Assembly (NCBI RefSeq): GCF_015864955.1
Contig: NZ_JADYWE010000001.1
Coordinates: 310,001 to 374,000, forward strand
Source of the DNA: Salinibacterium sp. NK8237
GTDB lineage: Bacteria > Actinomycetota > Actinomycetes > Actinomycetales > Microbacteriaceae
Reading direction: 5' to 3'
Length of the DNA stretch: 64,000 nucleotides
This document shows, piece after piece, positions 13,474 through 22,248 of the stretch. The stretch's first letter is position 1. Each line of letters begins with the position of its first letter. Made by a program: the position numbers and the translations under genes. The notes under the pieces are model-generated. The model made no database searches. It saw only the letters and a list, made by a program, of their open reading frames with translations, and was not told the DNA's origin.

Positions 13474-14838
13474 CTAGGAGTCTGCTTTGACAAGGAGTTG
13501 GATGAACATGGCATCTGTGCCGTGACGGTGCGGCCACAGCTGAACATGGGTTGCCTCTGGCAGGTCGAGTTCTGCTTTCGAGAAACTCTGAACAACAGAG
13601 GGCGTATCCATTTTGGTGATGCCCTCGGCCTTGCGCAGCACAGAACCGACAATCGCCTTGGTCTCGGCGGCATGCGGCGAACACGTGACGTAGGCCAAAA
13701 CTCCACCCGGCTTGAGTGCTTTCAACGCTGACTGCAGCAGCGCGGTCTGAATCGCGCCCAATTGCGCGACATCGCCGGGCTGTTTGCGCCAGCGAGCTTC
13801 AGGGCGACGGCGAAGCGCGCCGAGACCAGTACACGGCGCATCAAGCAGGATGCGGTCGAACTGCTCGGGATGATCCTCGCCGATATCGATGCCGTCTTTC
13901 TCCCAGACCTCAGGCGGAGCGTCGAAGACCGCGAGGGCATTGCGAACGAGCTTGGCACGAGCCGGAATCAGTTCGTTGGCGGTGAGCACGGCACCACCCT
14001 CCAGCGCTTCCGCGGCTAACAGCGCGGCTTTGCCACCCGGGCCGGCACACATATCGAGCCACGACTCCCCCGCCACAATGGGCCGAACGCGGCTAAGCGC
14101 GAGTGCCGCAATCTGGGAGCCTTCGTCTTGCACGCGAGCGCGCCCCGCGGCGATGGCCGAGTTCTTCGACGGGTCTCCTTCACGCAAAGTTCCACCCACG
14201 GGCGAGTATTCTGCCGGCGTGATGTCGATGTTGGCGACCTCCGAGAATCCAGGAAGCGCCGCGACCGATACCCGGGCCGGAACATTGTCTGCTGCGAGCA
14301 AACCTTCGAGCTCAGCTTCGCGACCCTCAGCGACCAACACCTGTCGGAAGGCCCGGGTCACCCACAACGGATGCGAATACGCCACCGCAAGGGCTTGCTC
14401 CCCCGAGCCTGCAGCACCGATCACTCGCTCGCGCCAGGTATCAGCGTCGTGCTTAGTGATCGCGCGCAGCACCGCGTTGACGAACCCGACCGCGGAACGC
14501 GATCCGATCATCTTTGCGAGGCGCACCGACTCATCCACTGCCGCGTGTGAGGGAACGCGCATCGACAGCAACTGATGCGTGGCGAGGCGCAACACGTCGA
14601 GCACGGGCGGGTCAATCTTGGAGACATCGCGGCCAGCCGCCTGAGCGATCACCGCGTCGTAGTAACCCTGCATGCGCAAGGTGCCGTAGGTCAGTTCGGT
14701 GGCAAGCCCGGCATCCGCGCTCGACAGTTTCGCGCGCTCCAAGTGCACGGGAAGCAGGAGGTTCGCGTACGCATCCGACTCGCGCACCGCCATAATGACG
14801 TCGAGCGCGACCCGACGGGCTGACTGTGCGTAGCTCAC
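13474..14838 (-). CDS. rsmB: 16S rRNA m5C methyltransferase of the RsmB/Sun family
   Basis: Predicted to methylate cytosine 967 of 16S rRNA using S-adenosylmethionine. It has an N-terminal NusB-like RNA-binding domain (about 1-135) and a C-terminal Rossmann methyltransferase. The latter has MCAGPGGKAALL, the motif IV cysteine in DAPCTGLGALRR and the catalytic cysteine in YVTCSPHAAET. GTG 14838 is chosen because it overlaps the fmt stop (GTGA) and has AGGTGG upstream, giving 454 residues; the open frame could start 13 codons earlier inside fmt. Confidence 0.95.
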   Translation of the reverse strand: MSYAQSARRVALDVIMAVRESDAYANLLLPVHLERAKLSSADAGLATELTYGTLRMQGYYDAVIAQAAGRDVSKIDPPVLDVLRLATHQLLSMRVPSHAAVDESVRLAKMIGSRSAVGFVNAVLRAITKHDADTWRERVIGAAGSGEQALAVAYSHPLWVTRAFRQVLVAEGREAELEGLLAADNVPARVSVAALPGFSEVANIDITPAEYSPVGGTLREGDPSKNSAIAAGRARVQDEGSQIAALALSRVRPIVAGESWLDMCAGPGGKAALLAAEALEGGAVLTANELIPARAKLVRNALAVFDAPPEVWEKDGIDIGEDHPEQFDRILLDAPCTGLGALRRRPEARWRKQPGDVAQLGAIQTALLQSALKALKPGGVLAYVTCSPHAAETKAIVGSVLRKAEGITKMDTPSVVQSFSKAELDLPEATHVQLWPHRHGTDAMFIQLLVKADS

Positions 14839-15764
14839 GAAGCCACCACCTCTGATTCTGAGTTCAGGCCGCGCCACCAGGCTGCGGCATCCATTGCTTT
14901 GCGTCCCTCGGGATGAACCCGGAGAAGTTCGAGTGGTTCGGTTGCGGTACCGACCAAAACCTTCTTGCCGACGAAATCGAAGTGCCCCGGCGCGAGAGTC
15001 GGGACGTCGCGAGCGATCGCGGCCTCGAGAAGCTTGAGTCGTGCTCCGTCGATTGTCGTTGAGGCACCGGGTTCGGGAGTCACGCCACGAATGCGGTTGT
15101 GCACTGTCTGCGCGGGCGCTGTCCAGTCAATGCGTCCGTCTTCGAGCGACAGCTTGGGCGCAAGAGTCACGTCGCCGGTCTGCGGAACCGCGGTGGCAGT
15201 GCCTGCGCCAATGGAGTCGACCACGCGACTGAGTAGCTCAGCGCCGGAGAAGGACAACTGCTGCAGGAGCGAACCTGCTGTTTGCTGCGCGCCAATCGGT
15301 TCCGTCATCGTCGCGAAAACGTCGCCAGCATCAAGCTGCTCGACGAGTTGAAAGACGGCTGCGCCCGAAACGGTATCGCCGGCCATGATCGCGCGCTGCA
15401 CGGGTGCAGCCCCGCGCCATTGCGGCAAGAGAGAGAAATGCAGGTTGATCCAGCCGAGCCGGGGAATGGTGAGAACTGAGGCCGGAACAAGCCCGCCATA
15501 GGCCACAATCACGCCCAAATCGACATTCAGATCCGAAATTGCGGATGCCGCAGCGACGTCGAGCCGATTGGCGCGAATCACGCTGATCCCGGCTTCTTCA
15601 GCGCGCGCGGCCACTGGCGTCGGTGTCATGACCCGGCGGCGGCCCTGCGGCGAGTCGGTGCGCGTGAGCACGCCGGCCACCTCGTGCTCGGAGTTCAGAA
15701 GCGCGTCAAGACTGGGAACAGCAACCTCGGGGCTACCGGCAAAAAGAAGTCGCAACGAAGTCAT
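14835..15764 (-). CDS. fmt: Methionyl-tRNA formyltransferase
   Basis: Adds the formyl group of 10-formyl-THF to initiator Met-tRNA. The 309-residue protein begins LRLLFAGSPEVAVPSL, and the formyl-THF site is LHFSLLPQWRGAAPVQ. The C-terminal OB-like domain begins near residue 210. ATG 15764 is preferred over the frame start ten codons upstream, because the family begins at this place. It lies 45 bases after priA and overlaps rsmB by four bases. Confidence 0.97.
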   Translation of the reverse strand: MTSLRLLFAGSPEVAVPSLDALLNSEHEVAGVLTRTDSPQGRRRVMTPTPVAARAEEAGISVIRANRLDVAAASAISDLNVDLGVIVAYGGLVPASVLTIPRLGWINLHFSLLPQWRGAAPVQRAIMAGDTVSGAAVFQLVEQLDAGDVFATMTEPIGAQQTAGSLLQQLSFSGAELLSRVVDSIGAGTATAVPQTGDVTLAPKLSLEDGRIDWTAPAQTVHNRIRGVTPEPGASTTIDGARLKLLEAAIARDVPTLAPGHFDFVGKKVLVGTATEPLELLRVHPEGRKAMDAAAWWRGLNSESEVVAS

Positions 15765-15809
15765 CCCCCAATTGTCTCGTGAAATAGCCCACACGGGTGC
15801 ACGCTGGGG

Positions 15810-17786
15810 CTACAGGTCAACAAACGGCTCCAGATCGTCGAGATGAACGCGAAGCCCGGGCGTCGGCTGGCTGGAGCGTGGAGCCCCCGGTTTGCGGCTG
15901 CTGCGGGACACCGTCGTGGCCGCAACCACGAGTGCTTTGAGTTGCTCTGCGACGGCCGCTCCGTCTTTGTAGTCGAAACGGATGATGGTGCGAACCAGGC
16001 CATCGGGCAGATCGACGGGGCCGAGCACATCGAGAGGCGCGACCGGCAGCTGGCTGATCGCATCCGAAACGAGCGGAATCTTTCCCGTGAGAGTCGCGAC
16101 TCGCACTGCCGGCGGAAACCGCAACTCACGGCGATCGGCGAGTTCAGCTTGAGCGAAATCTTCTTGGCGCCACGTGACAAGTGCTGTCGCGAGTGAGCCG
16201 CCAACACCAACAACGACCGAGGGGGCGCCGTCCGCGCCGAGAGCAATCGCGTTTGACCACGCTCGAAGACAGTCCTCAGCAACACGCAAACTCTCTCGCG
16301 CCAACATTCCGGCGCCGTCAAGCAAAATGACGGCGCGGTAGCCGCCCTCTGCGATCGGCTCAGCACCTCGGGTAGCAATGATGAGCGATGGCTCGTTGGC
16401 CACCGTGAGAATCTGATGCTCGCCATCCGCGACGATCACACGATAGCCAGGGAAGGCGCGTCCTAGTTCGTCAGCGGTACGGCCGGTGCCCGATCCAACC
16501 ATGCGCAGTCGAGTGCCGTCACACTCACGACAGCGCCACTTGACGGCAAGCGCGCCGCACCAGACACAGCTGGGAGTAGCGGATGCCGACCGTTGCGCAA
16601 GCGGCCCGGCGCACGTGGTGCAGCGGGCAGTCTGCGAGCACTCGGCGCAGGCCAAGCGGGGTGCGTAGCCGGGGCGCGCCACCTGCACGAGCACAGGACC
16701 TTCGTCGAGCCCGGCACGCGCCGCCTTCCATGCTGAGGAGGGAATACGAGCAAGGGCCGCGAGCCGGTCTTGGCTCTCTTGGTTTGCGGTAGGGATCACT
16801 TTCGGTGGCCGGATGCCGCCAGGGCTGATGGCCGCTATCCACCCCACTTCAACGAGTCTTTGCACTTCGGTGCTGCGCGAATGGCTCATGAACACCAGCG
16901 AACAGTGCTGCTGTTCTTGGCGGAGCAGTGCGGCATCCCGCGTATGGATATACGGCGTGAGATTTTCGCTGTAGAGCGGATCGCCGTCATCCCACACCAC
17001 GATCAGCCCGAGATTAGATGCGGGCGCGTACACCGCGGAACGGTTGCCAATGATGACGAACGGGGTGTCTTCGTGGGTGCGTAGAAAGTTGCCGTAGCGC
17101 TTCTGAACGCTCTGGCGAGCATCCAATCTCAACACGCGCTCAGCGGGCAGCAGAGCCGCGACGGCTGCCTCAAGTTGTTCCTGATCACGAAAGTCGGGGG
17201 TCGCCAGAATCGCGGTCGTGCCGCGAGCAAGAGCCTGCGAGGCGAGTTCGGCCATCGTGACAGCCCAACGGCCAACCCACACGCCAGGAGCGACCTCCGC
17301 TACGCCAGTCGGTGCTGCCAGCGCGGCCCGCTTGTGCTCGGCGATAAGAGTGCCGATGGCACCCGCGTCGAAGTACGACACTGCACGCGCTTCAGGGAGC
17401 GGGTCGTACGTGACCGTCGCGGGCTCGGGGAGTGATTTCTCCGCCCGAGCGTGACGTTTCGGGATGCCCAACCGCAGCACATCGGCTGCATTGCCGGCCG
17501 CCCGATCCGCCGCCGTGCGCGCCAGAGTCCACACCTCTGGCGACAACACGGGAAACGGGGAGATTACTGCGTCGAGCTCGCTGAGCTTGCCTGCGTAGGC
17601 GACAGTATCGGTGAGCTCAACAATCCAGCCCTCCACGAGCCGGCCGAGCGTGCGCAGCGGAACCTTGACACGAACGCCAGCGCGCGCCTCGGCACGAAAC
17701 TTCTCGGGAACCGCGTAGTCAAAGAGTCTGTCGAGTTGGGGCAGCGGCGAATCAATGAGCACCCGAGCGATGGATGCCTCACTCAT
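15810..17786 (-). CDS. priA: Replication restart protein PriA, helicase motifs lost (actinobacterial type)
   Basis: PriA recognises stalled forks and helps reload the replisome. The 658-residue protein keeps the N-terminal DNA-binding domain (about 1-110) and the zinc-binding insert, with eight cysteines between about residues 380 and 430 (CAECSQTARCTTC, CVWCG, CRECDG). Where a helicase Walker A should be, the sequence reads APTGVAEVAPGV. The usual DEEH box is replaced by VVWDDGD. This matches the known actinobacterial PriA, which is thought to lack helicase activity. It sits two bases after metK. Confidence 0.93.
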   Translation of the reverse strand: MSEASIARVLIDSPLPQLDRLFDYAVPEKFRAEARAGVRVKVPLRTLGRLVEGWIVELTDTVAYAGKLSELDAVISPFPVLSPEVWTLARTAADRAAGNAADVLRLGIPKRHARAEKSLPEPATVTYDPLPEARAVSYFDAGAIGTLIAEHKRAALAAPTGVAEVAPGVWVGRWAVTMAELASQALARGTTAILATPDFRDQEQLEAAVAALLPAERVLRLDARQSVQKRYGNFLRTHEDTPFVIIGNRSAVYAPASNLGLIVVWDDGDPLYSENLTPYIHTRDAALLRQEQQHCSLVFMSHSRSTEVQRLVEVGWIAAISPGGIRPPKVIPTANQESQDRLAALARIPSSAWKAARAGLDEGPVLVQVARPGYAPRLACAECSQTARCTTCAGPLAQRSASATPSCVWCGALAVKWRCRECDGTRLRMVGSGTGRTADELGRAFPGYRVIVADGEHQILTVANEPSLIIATRGAEPIAEGGYRAVILLDGAGMLARESLRVAEDCLRAWSNAIALGADGAPSVVVGVGGSLATALVTWRQEDFAQAELADRRELRFPPAVRVATLTGKIPLVSDAISQLPVAPLDVLGPVDLPDGLVRTIIRFDYKDGAAVAEQLKALVVAATTVSRSSRKPGAPRSSQPTPGLRVHLDDLEPFVDL

Positions 17787-17788
17787 CT

Positions 17789-18985
17789 CTACAGCCCGGC
17801 GGCCCCGCGAAGAGCCTCAACGCGGTCAAGTCGCTCCCACGTGAACTCAGGAAGCTCACGACCGAAGTGACCGTAGGTTGCAGTCTTCGCGTAAATGGGA
17901 CGCAAGAGATCGAGATCGCGGATGATCGCGCCCGGTCGCAGATCGAATACCTCATGGATCGCGCCCAAAATGGCCTCGTCAGAAACATGGCCGGTGCCAA
18001 AGGTTTCGACAAACAGGCTGACGGGTGCTGCTCGGCCAATCGCATAGGCGATTTGGACTTCGAGACGATCAGCAAGACCTGCGGCAACCGCATTCTTCGC
18101 CACCCAGCGCATGGCATAGGTCGCTGAACGGTCAACTTTGGAGGGGTCTTTGCCACTGAATGCTCCCCCACCGTGACGGGATGCCCCACCGTAGGTATCA
18201 ACGATGACCTTGCGCCCTGTGACACCGGCATCACCCTGAGGGCCGCCAATTTCGAAGCGACCGCTTGGGTTCACAATGGACTGCAGATTCGACAGGTCGA
18301 GGCCGGCGCTTTCTGCAATCGGTCGCACGACGAGTTCTTCGATCTCACGGCGCAACTGGGCGGTCGAAACAGACGGCGAATGCTGCGTCGACAACACGAC
18401 AGTCTCAATGCTGCGCGGCACCGATCCCTCGTAGCCCACGGTGACCTGAGTCTTGCCGTCGGGACGCAAATAGTCGACCAGGCCCTCCTTGCGCACCGCC
18501 GCAAGACGCTCGGCCATGCGATGAGCGAACCAGACAGGAGCAGGCATGAACTGCGGAGTCTCGTTAGTGGCGTATCCGAACATGACCCCCTGGTCGCCGG
18601 CGCCCAAGAGATCCAACGAGTCTGTTGAATTGCCTTCACGCGCTTCGAGCGCACGATCAACGCCCTGAGCGATGTCGGGAGACTGCGCACCAATCGAGAC
18701 AGAGACACCACACGAACGACCATCAAAGCCAACATCAGACGAGTTATAACCGATGGAGGAAATGCGATCGCGCACGATGGCAGGGATGTCGGCGTAGCCG
18801 GTTGTCGTCACTTCGCCGGCGACGTGAACGAGCCCCGTTGTCACGAGAGTCTCGACAGCGACCCGAGCATTCGGGTCTTCTTCGAGCAAAGCGTCAAGAA
18901 TGCTGTCGCTGATCTGATCACAGATCTTGTCGGGGTGTCCCTCGGTAACAGACTCCGAGGTGAAGGTGCGCAGGGGCGAAGTCAT
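17789..18985 (-). CDS. metK: S-adenosylmethionine synthase
   Basis: Makes S-adenosylmethionine from ATP and methionine. The 398-residue protein has [16 protein letters not shown] near residue 17, [13 protein letters not shown] and the phosphate loop [20 protein letters not shown] lies seven bases before ATG 18985. Only 29 bases separate it from coaBC, too few for a SAM riboswitch, and none is seen. It supplies the cofactor used by RsmB, encoded downstream in the same run. Confidence 0.98.
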   Translation of the reverse strand: MTSPLRTFTSESVTEGHPDKICDQISDSILDALLEEDPNARVAVETLVTTGLVHVAGEVTTTGYADIPAIVRDRISSIGYNSSDVGFDGRSCGVSVSIGAQSPDIAQGVDRALEAREGNSTDSLDLLGAGDQGVMFGYATNETPQFMPAPVWFAHRMAERLAAVRKEGLVDYLRPDGKTQVTVGYEGSVPRSIETVVLSTQHSPSVSTAQLRREIEELVVRPIAESAGLDLSNLQSIVNPSGRFEIGGPQGDAGVTGRKVIVDTYGGASRHGGGAFSGKDPSKVDRSATYAMRWVAKNAVAAGLADRLEVQIAYAIGRAAPVSLFVETFGTGHVSDEAILGAIHEVFDLRPGAIIRDLDLLRPIYAKTATYGHFGRELPEFTWERLDRVEALRGAAGL

Positions 18986-19014
18986 AAGCCGTCTCCGGTA
19001 GTGATGAATGGATG

Positions 19015-20214
19015 TCAGCGGGCTGCGAACACAAGATCCAGAATGCGGTGAGCCACCGACAACTTGCTTCCGCTTGCCTCACCCACTCTATCGCCGACCT
19101 TGTCGATGACGATCACGGTGTTACGGTCTGAGGCAAAACCTTCAGTCCACCCGACGCGGTTGATCACCAAGAAGTCGCAGCCCTTACGCGCGATCTTTGC
19201 GCGGCCCAGCTCAAGTAGCGCAGCGTCGTGCGGCTCAGTCTCGGCAGCGAAGCCAACGACGATCTGGCTCTCGGGGCTCTCTGCCGCGAGACCACGCAAA
19301 ATGTCAGGGTTCTCCTCAAGACGCAACTCGAGGGTGCTCGAATCGCTGCGCTTCTTAATCTTCGATTGAGCAGTCTCGGCCGGACGGTAGTCAGCAACCG
19401 CCGCCGCCATAACGATGGCATCGGCCGACTTCGCTTCAGCCTGCACCGCTGCCTGAAGTTCCAACGTCGTGGACACCTGAATGCAGCGAACTCCAGCCGG
19501 AAGCGGCACTTCAAGATTGGCGGCAATGAGGGTGACGTCAGCACCGCGCGCCGCGGCGGCCACAGCCAGAGCAACGCCCTGTTTGCCGCTCGAACGATTG
19601 CCAATGAAGCGCACCGGATCGAGGGGTTCCCGAGTGCCACCCGCCGTAACCAGCACCGAGCGACCGACGAGATCGCGCGACGAGACCACCGTCTCAAGAA
19701 CCGCGGCGACAATGTCGCTGGGCTCAGACATCCGTCCGGGTCCGCTATCGGAACCAGTCAACTGGCCGGATTCTGGACCAACAATGCGGATGCCACGCGA
19801 ACGCAAAGTCTCGATGTTGGCGACCGTCGCCGGGTTCTGCCACATCTCGGTGTGCATCGCCGGCGCCACAAGAATGGGTGCGCGGGTCGCGAGGATGGTG
19901 TTGCCGAGGAAGTCACTCGCTTGACCGGTCGCGATCTTAGCGATCGTGTTCGCCGTAGCGGGAGCGACGACGATGACGTCTGCGGCTTGGCCGACAGAGA
20001 CGTGCCGCACCTCATCCACGCCTTCATAGAGGTCAGTGTGGACGGGATTGCGGCTAATCGCCTCAAGGGTAGGTAGGCCTACGAACTTGAGGGCGTTGCT
20101 CGTGGCCACGACATGAACGTCGTGGCCAGCGAGCACCAGCTCACGCACAACCGAAACCGCCTTATAAGCAGCTATCCCGCCGGAGATCCCGACGACAATG
20201 TTGAGCGCGGCCAC
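19015..20214 (-). CDS. coaBC: Bifunctional phosphopantothenoylcysteine decarboxylase/synthetase
   Basis: Two steps of coenzyme A synthesis. The N-terminal CoaC flavoprotein (about 1-185) has [13 protein letters not shown] and the active-site [12 protein letters not shown]. The C-terminal CoaB synthetase (about 190-399) has [18 protein letters not shown] and the AAVADYRP and KIKKR motifs. At the place where E. coli CoaC has the active-site ACG cysteine, the codons here read Leu-Thr-Gly (in [13 protein letters not shown]). The start is GTG 20214, without a strong ribosome binding site, nine bases after rpoZ. Confidence 0.96.
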   Translation of the reverse strand: MAALNIVVGISGGIAAYKAVSVVRELVLAGHDVHVVATSNALKFVGLPTLEAISRNPVHTDLYEGVDEVRHVSVGQAADVIVVAPATANTIAKIATGQASDFLGNTILATRAPILVAPAMHTEMWQNPATVANIETLRSRGIRIVGPESGQLTGSDSGPGRMSEPSDIVAAVLETVVSSRDLVGRSVLVTAGGTREPLDPVRFIGNRSSGKQGVALAVAAAARGADVTLIAANLEVPLPAGVRCIQVSTTLELQAAVQAEAKSADAIVMAAAVADYRPAETAQSKIKKRSDSSTLELRLEENPDILRGLAAESPESQIVVGFAAETEPHDAALLELGRAKIARKGCDFLVINRVGWTEGFASDRNTVIVIDKVGDRVGEASGSKLSVAHRILDLVFAAR

Positions 20215-20223
20215 CGAAGGGTT

Positions 20224-20484
20224 CTATTCGTTGCTGAGGCGCTTGAGCTCGAGCTTGTTCTCGTTGATCTCGTGGAGAGCAACCGAGAGCGGCTTGTCGT
20301 CAATCGTGGAGTCTACGAGGGGCCCGACGTTGTCGAACAGGCTGCCCTCGTGGAGGTCAGCGTAGTAGTCGTTGATCTGACGAGCGCGCTTCGAAGCGAA
20401 GATGACGAGCTGGTACTTGGAGTCAACCTTCGACAGCAGTTCGTCAATGGGGGGATCAATGATGCCCGAGTTCTTGTCAACCAT
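20224..20484 (-). CDS. rpoZ: RNA polymerase omega subunit
   Basis: Small core RNA polymerase subunit that helps fold and bind beta-prime. The 86-residue protein contains [29 protein letters not shown] and the C-terminal [10 protein letters not shown], all typical. ATG 20484 is fixed by an AAGGAG seven to eight bases upstream and overlaps the end of the gmk fusion by eight bases. The mihF-gmk-rpoZ-coaBC-metK order is the same as in Mycobacterium. Confidence 0.96.
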   Translation of the reverse strand: MVDKNSGIIDPPIDELLSKVDSKYQLVIFASKRARQINDYYADLHEGSLFDNVGPLVDSTIDDKPLSVALHEINENKLELKRLSNE

Positions 20485-21406
20485 GAGGGTGCTCCTTGGA
20501 GTCGGAAGTGGTCGCGCCAGCGGGCGCATCCATCAATTCTACGACTTCTTGAGCCGCTTGGCTTACTTCTGTGTTCACGACTTTCACATCGAACTCTTCT
20601 TGAGCCGCCAATTCGACCTTTGCGGTCTCTAAACGGCGGGCCTGTTCGGCGGCATCTTCGGTGCCACGACCGATTAGGCGGCGCACCAATTCTTCCCACG
20701 TTGGCGGGAGAAGAAAGACCAAAAGGGCCTCGGGCATGACGCTTCGAACCGAACGCGCGCCTTGCAAATCAATCTCAAGCAACACCCGCTTTCCTTCAGA
20801 AAGAGCGGCATCGATCGGCGGGCGTGGAGTGCCATAGCGGTACGAATTATGCACGACCGCCCACTCAAGCAACTCAGCGTTTGCGATCATCGAGTCGAAT
20901 TCGTCATCGGTCACGAAATAATAGTGAACACCGTCGACCTCGCCAGGCCGGGGCTTGCGGGTAGTTGCGGACACGCTCAGCAACACATCCGGGTGGTTGT
21001 CACGGATGAAGCTCGACACGGTTCCCTTGCCGACGGCGGTCGGGCCCGCCAAGACCACGAGCCGCGTTGGCTCTGGCCCTTGGCGCTCCGAAAGGTAGGC
21101 CGCGAGCCGTTCGCGCTGCTTCGGACCGAGGCCACCGACGCGCTTGCGATCGGCGATCGCCAGATCGGCCATGATCGATTCGACACGGGTTGGACCGAGA
21201 GACGGAACACTCATCATCAGTTCGCGCACGAGCAGGCGGGCCTCTGCGCTGTCAGGTTGAGCCCATGCCGTTCGGGCGACGCTGAGGGCAGTCCGAGCGC
21301 GCTCAGCAACTTCGCGTTTAACGGATGCCCGGGCGCGTCGCGCCGCAATTGCCGCGCGGGAAGCCGCTGCGCGGTCAACGGCGGGTGGCTCCGGGCGAGG
21401 TCCCAT
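20477..21406 (-). CDS. gmk: Actinobacterial IHF domain fused to guanylate kinase
   Basis: One open frame of 309 residues with two domains. Residues about 12-106 resemble the actinobacterial integration host factor (mIHF): ARRARASVK at 22-30, the turn [14 protein letters not shown] at 66-79 and [13 protein letters not shown] near 89-101. Residues about 114-300 are guanylate kinase (GMP to GDP with ATP), with P-loop GPTAVGKG at 121-128, [13 protein letters not shown] and GVHYYFV for GMP. In Mycobacterium these are separate adjacent genes; here no stop, frameshift or good internal ribosome binding site separates them. The start overlaps the pyrF stop (TAATG). Confidence 0.94.
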   Translation of the reverse strand: MGPRPEPPAVDRAAASRAAIAARRARASVKREVAERARTALSVARTAWAQPDSAEARLLVRELMMSVPSLGPTRVESIMADLAIADRKRVGGLGPKQRERLAAYLSERQGPEPTRLVVLAGPTAVGKGTVSSFIRDNHPDVLLSVSATTRKPRPGEVDGVHYYFVTDDEFDSMIANAELLEWAVVHNSYRYGTPRPPIDAALSEGKRVLLEIDLQGARSVRSVMPEALLVFLLPPTWEELVRRLIGRGTEDAAEQARRLETAKVELAAQEEFDVKVVNTEVSQAAQEVVELMDAPAGATTSDSKEHPHG

Positions 21407-22248
21407 TAGCGAACCTGCTCACGAAGTTGCGACCGTAGCGATCGAAGCTCGGCCGGAATCTGACTCGCACCCTCTTGCAGAACGCTGCGGGAAACGGTCA
21501 CGATCGTATTCGCCACGGCATCACCGTAGAGCTCGCGCGCCTGCTCGACCTGAGCACCTTGGGCTCCGAAACCCGGTGCCAGAATCGGCAGATCAACCAG
21601 CTCACCATTGCGGATGCCATAGTCGGCAACCTCGACGGTGGCACCGATCACGACACCAAACGACCCAAGCCCGCTTTCGGTATTGAGAGCCGCCACGTCG
21701 CGCACAACGCTAGCGGCGACGGTCGCCCCCTCGTGTTCACCTTCAGTGATGCGAGCCGACTGGATGGTGTGAGCCGAAGCGTTAGAGGTCGCCGCCAGCA
21801 CGAAAATACCTTTACCTGCTGAGCGAGCAAGCTCGAATGGCCCAGACAGCTCCGACACTCCTTGATACGCCACAGCAGTCATTGCGTCGGCCTCGAGGGG
21901 CGAGCCCGGGGTCAGCCACGCTTGCCCGTAGGCATCGACGGACGACGACAGGTCGCCACGCTTCACATCGGCAATCACGAGCAATCCGGCGGAGCGCGCC
22001 AGGGCGAAAGACTCCTCGAGAATCGCGTAGCCCGCGGACCCGAAGCGTTCGAAGAAAGCGACTTGGGGCTTGATCATGCCTACGTTGCCGGCGGCGGAAT
22101 CCACCGCACGAAGCGCGAACTCACGCACGCCGTGCGCGTCGTTGGAGAGTCCCCAGCTTTCGAGAAGGAACGGATGCGGGTCCACTCCCATGCACACTCC
22201 CCCAAATTCTTCGAAGGTCTGCGCAAGCCGTGAGGAGAAACTAGGCAT
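21406..22248 (-). CDS. pyrF: Orotidine 5'-phosphate decarboxylase (subfamily 2)
   Basis: Last step of UMP synthesis. The 280-residue protein is of the long actinobacterial and myxobacterial type, with [15 protein letters not shown] and the catalytic [13 protein letters not shown] holding the Lys-Asp pair. A normal short PyrF would have about 235 residues. It overlaps carB by eight bases and the gmk fusion by one base, in the middle of the pyr run. Confidence 0.97.
   Translation of the reverse strand: MPSFSSRLAQTFEEFGGVCMGVDPHPFLLESWGLSNDAHGVREFALRAVDSAAGNVGMIKPQVAFFERFGSAGYAILEESFALARSAGLLVIADVKRGDLSSSVDAYGQAWLTPGSPLEADAMTAVAYQGVSELSGPFELARSAGKGIFVLAATSNASAHTIQSARITEGEHEGATVAASVVRDVAALNTESGLGSFGVVIGATVEVADYGIRNGELVDLPILAPGFGAQGAQVEQARELYGDAVANTIVTVSRSVLQEGASQIPAELRSLRSQLREQVR

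Noticed and set aside
18986..19014. SAM riboswitch before metK
   Set aside because: Only 29 bases separate coaBC and metK, too short for any known SAM-sensing RNA.
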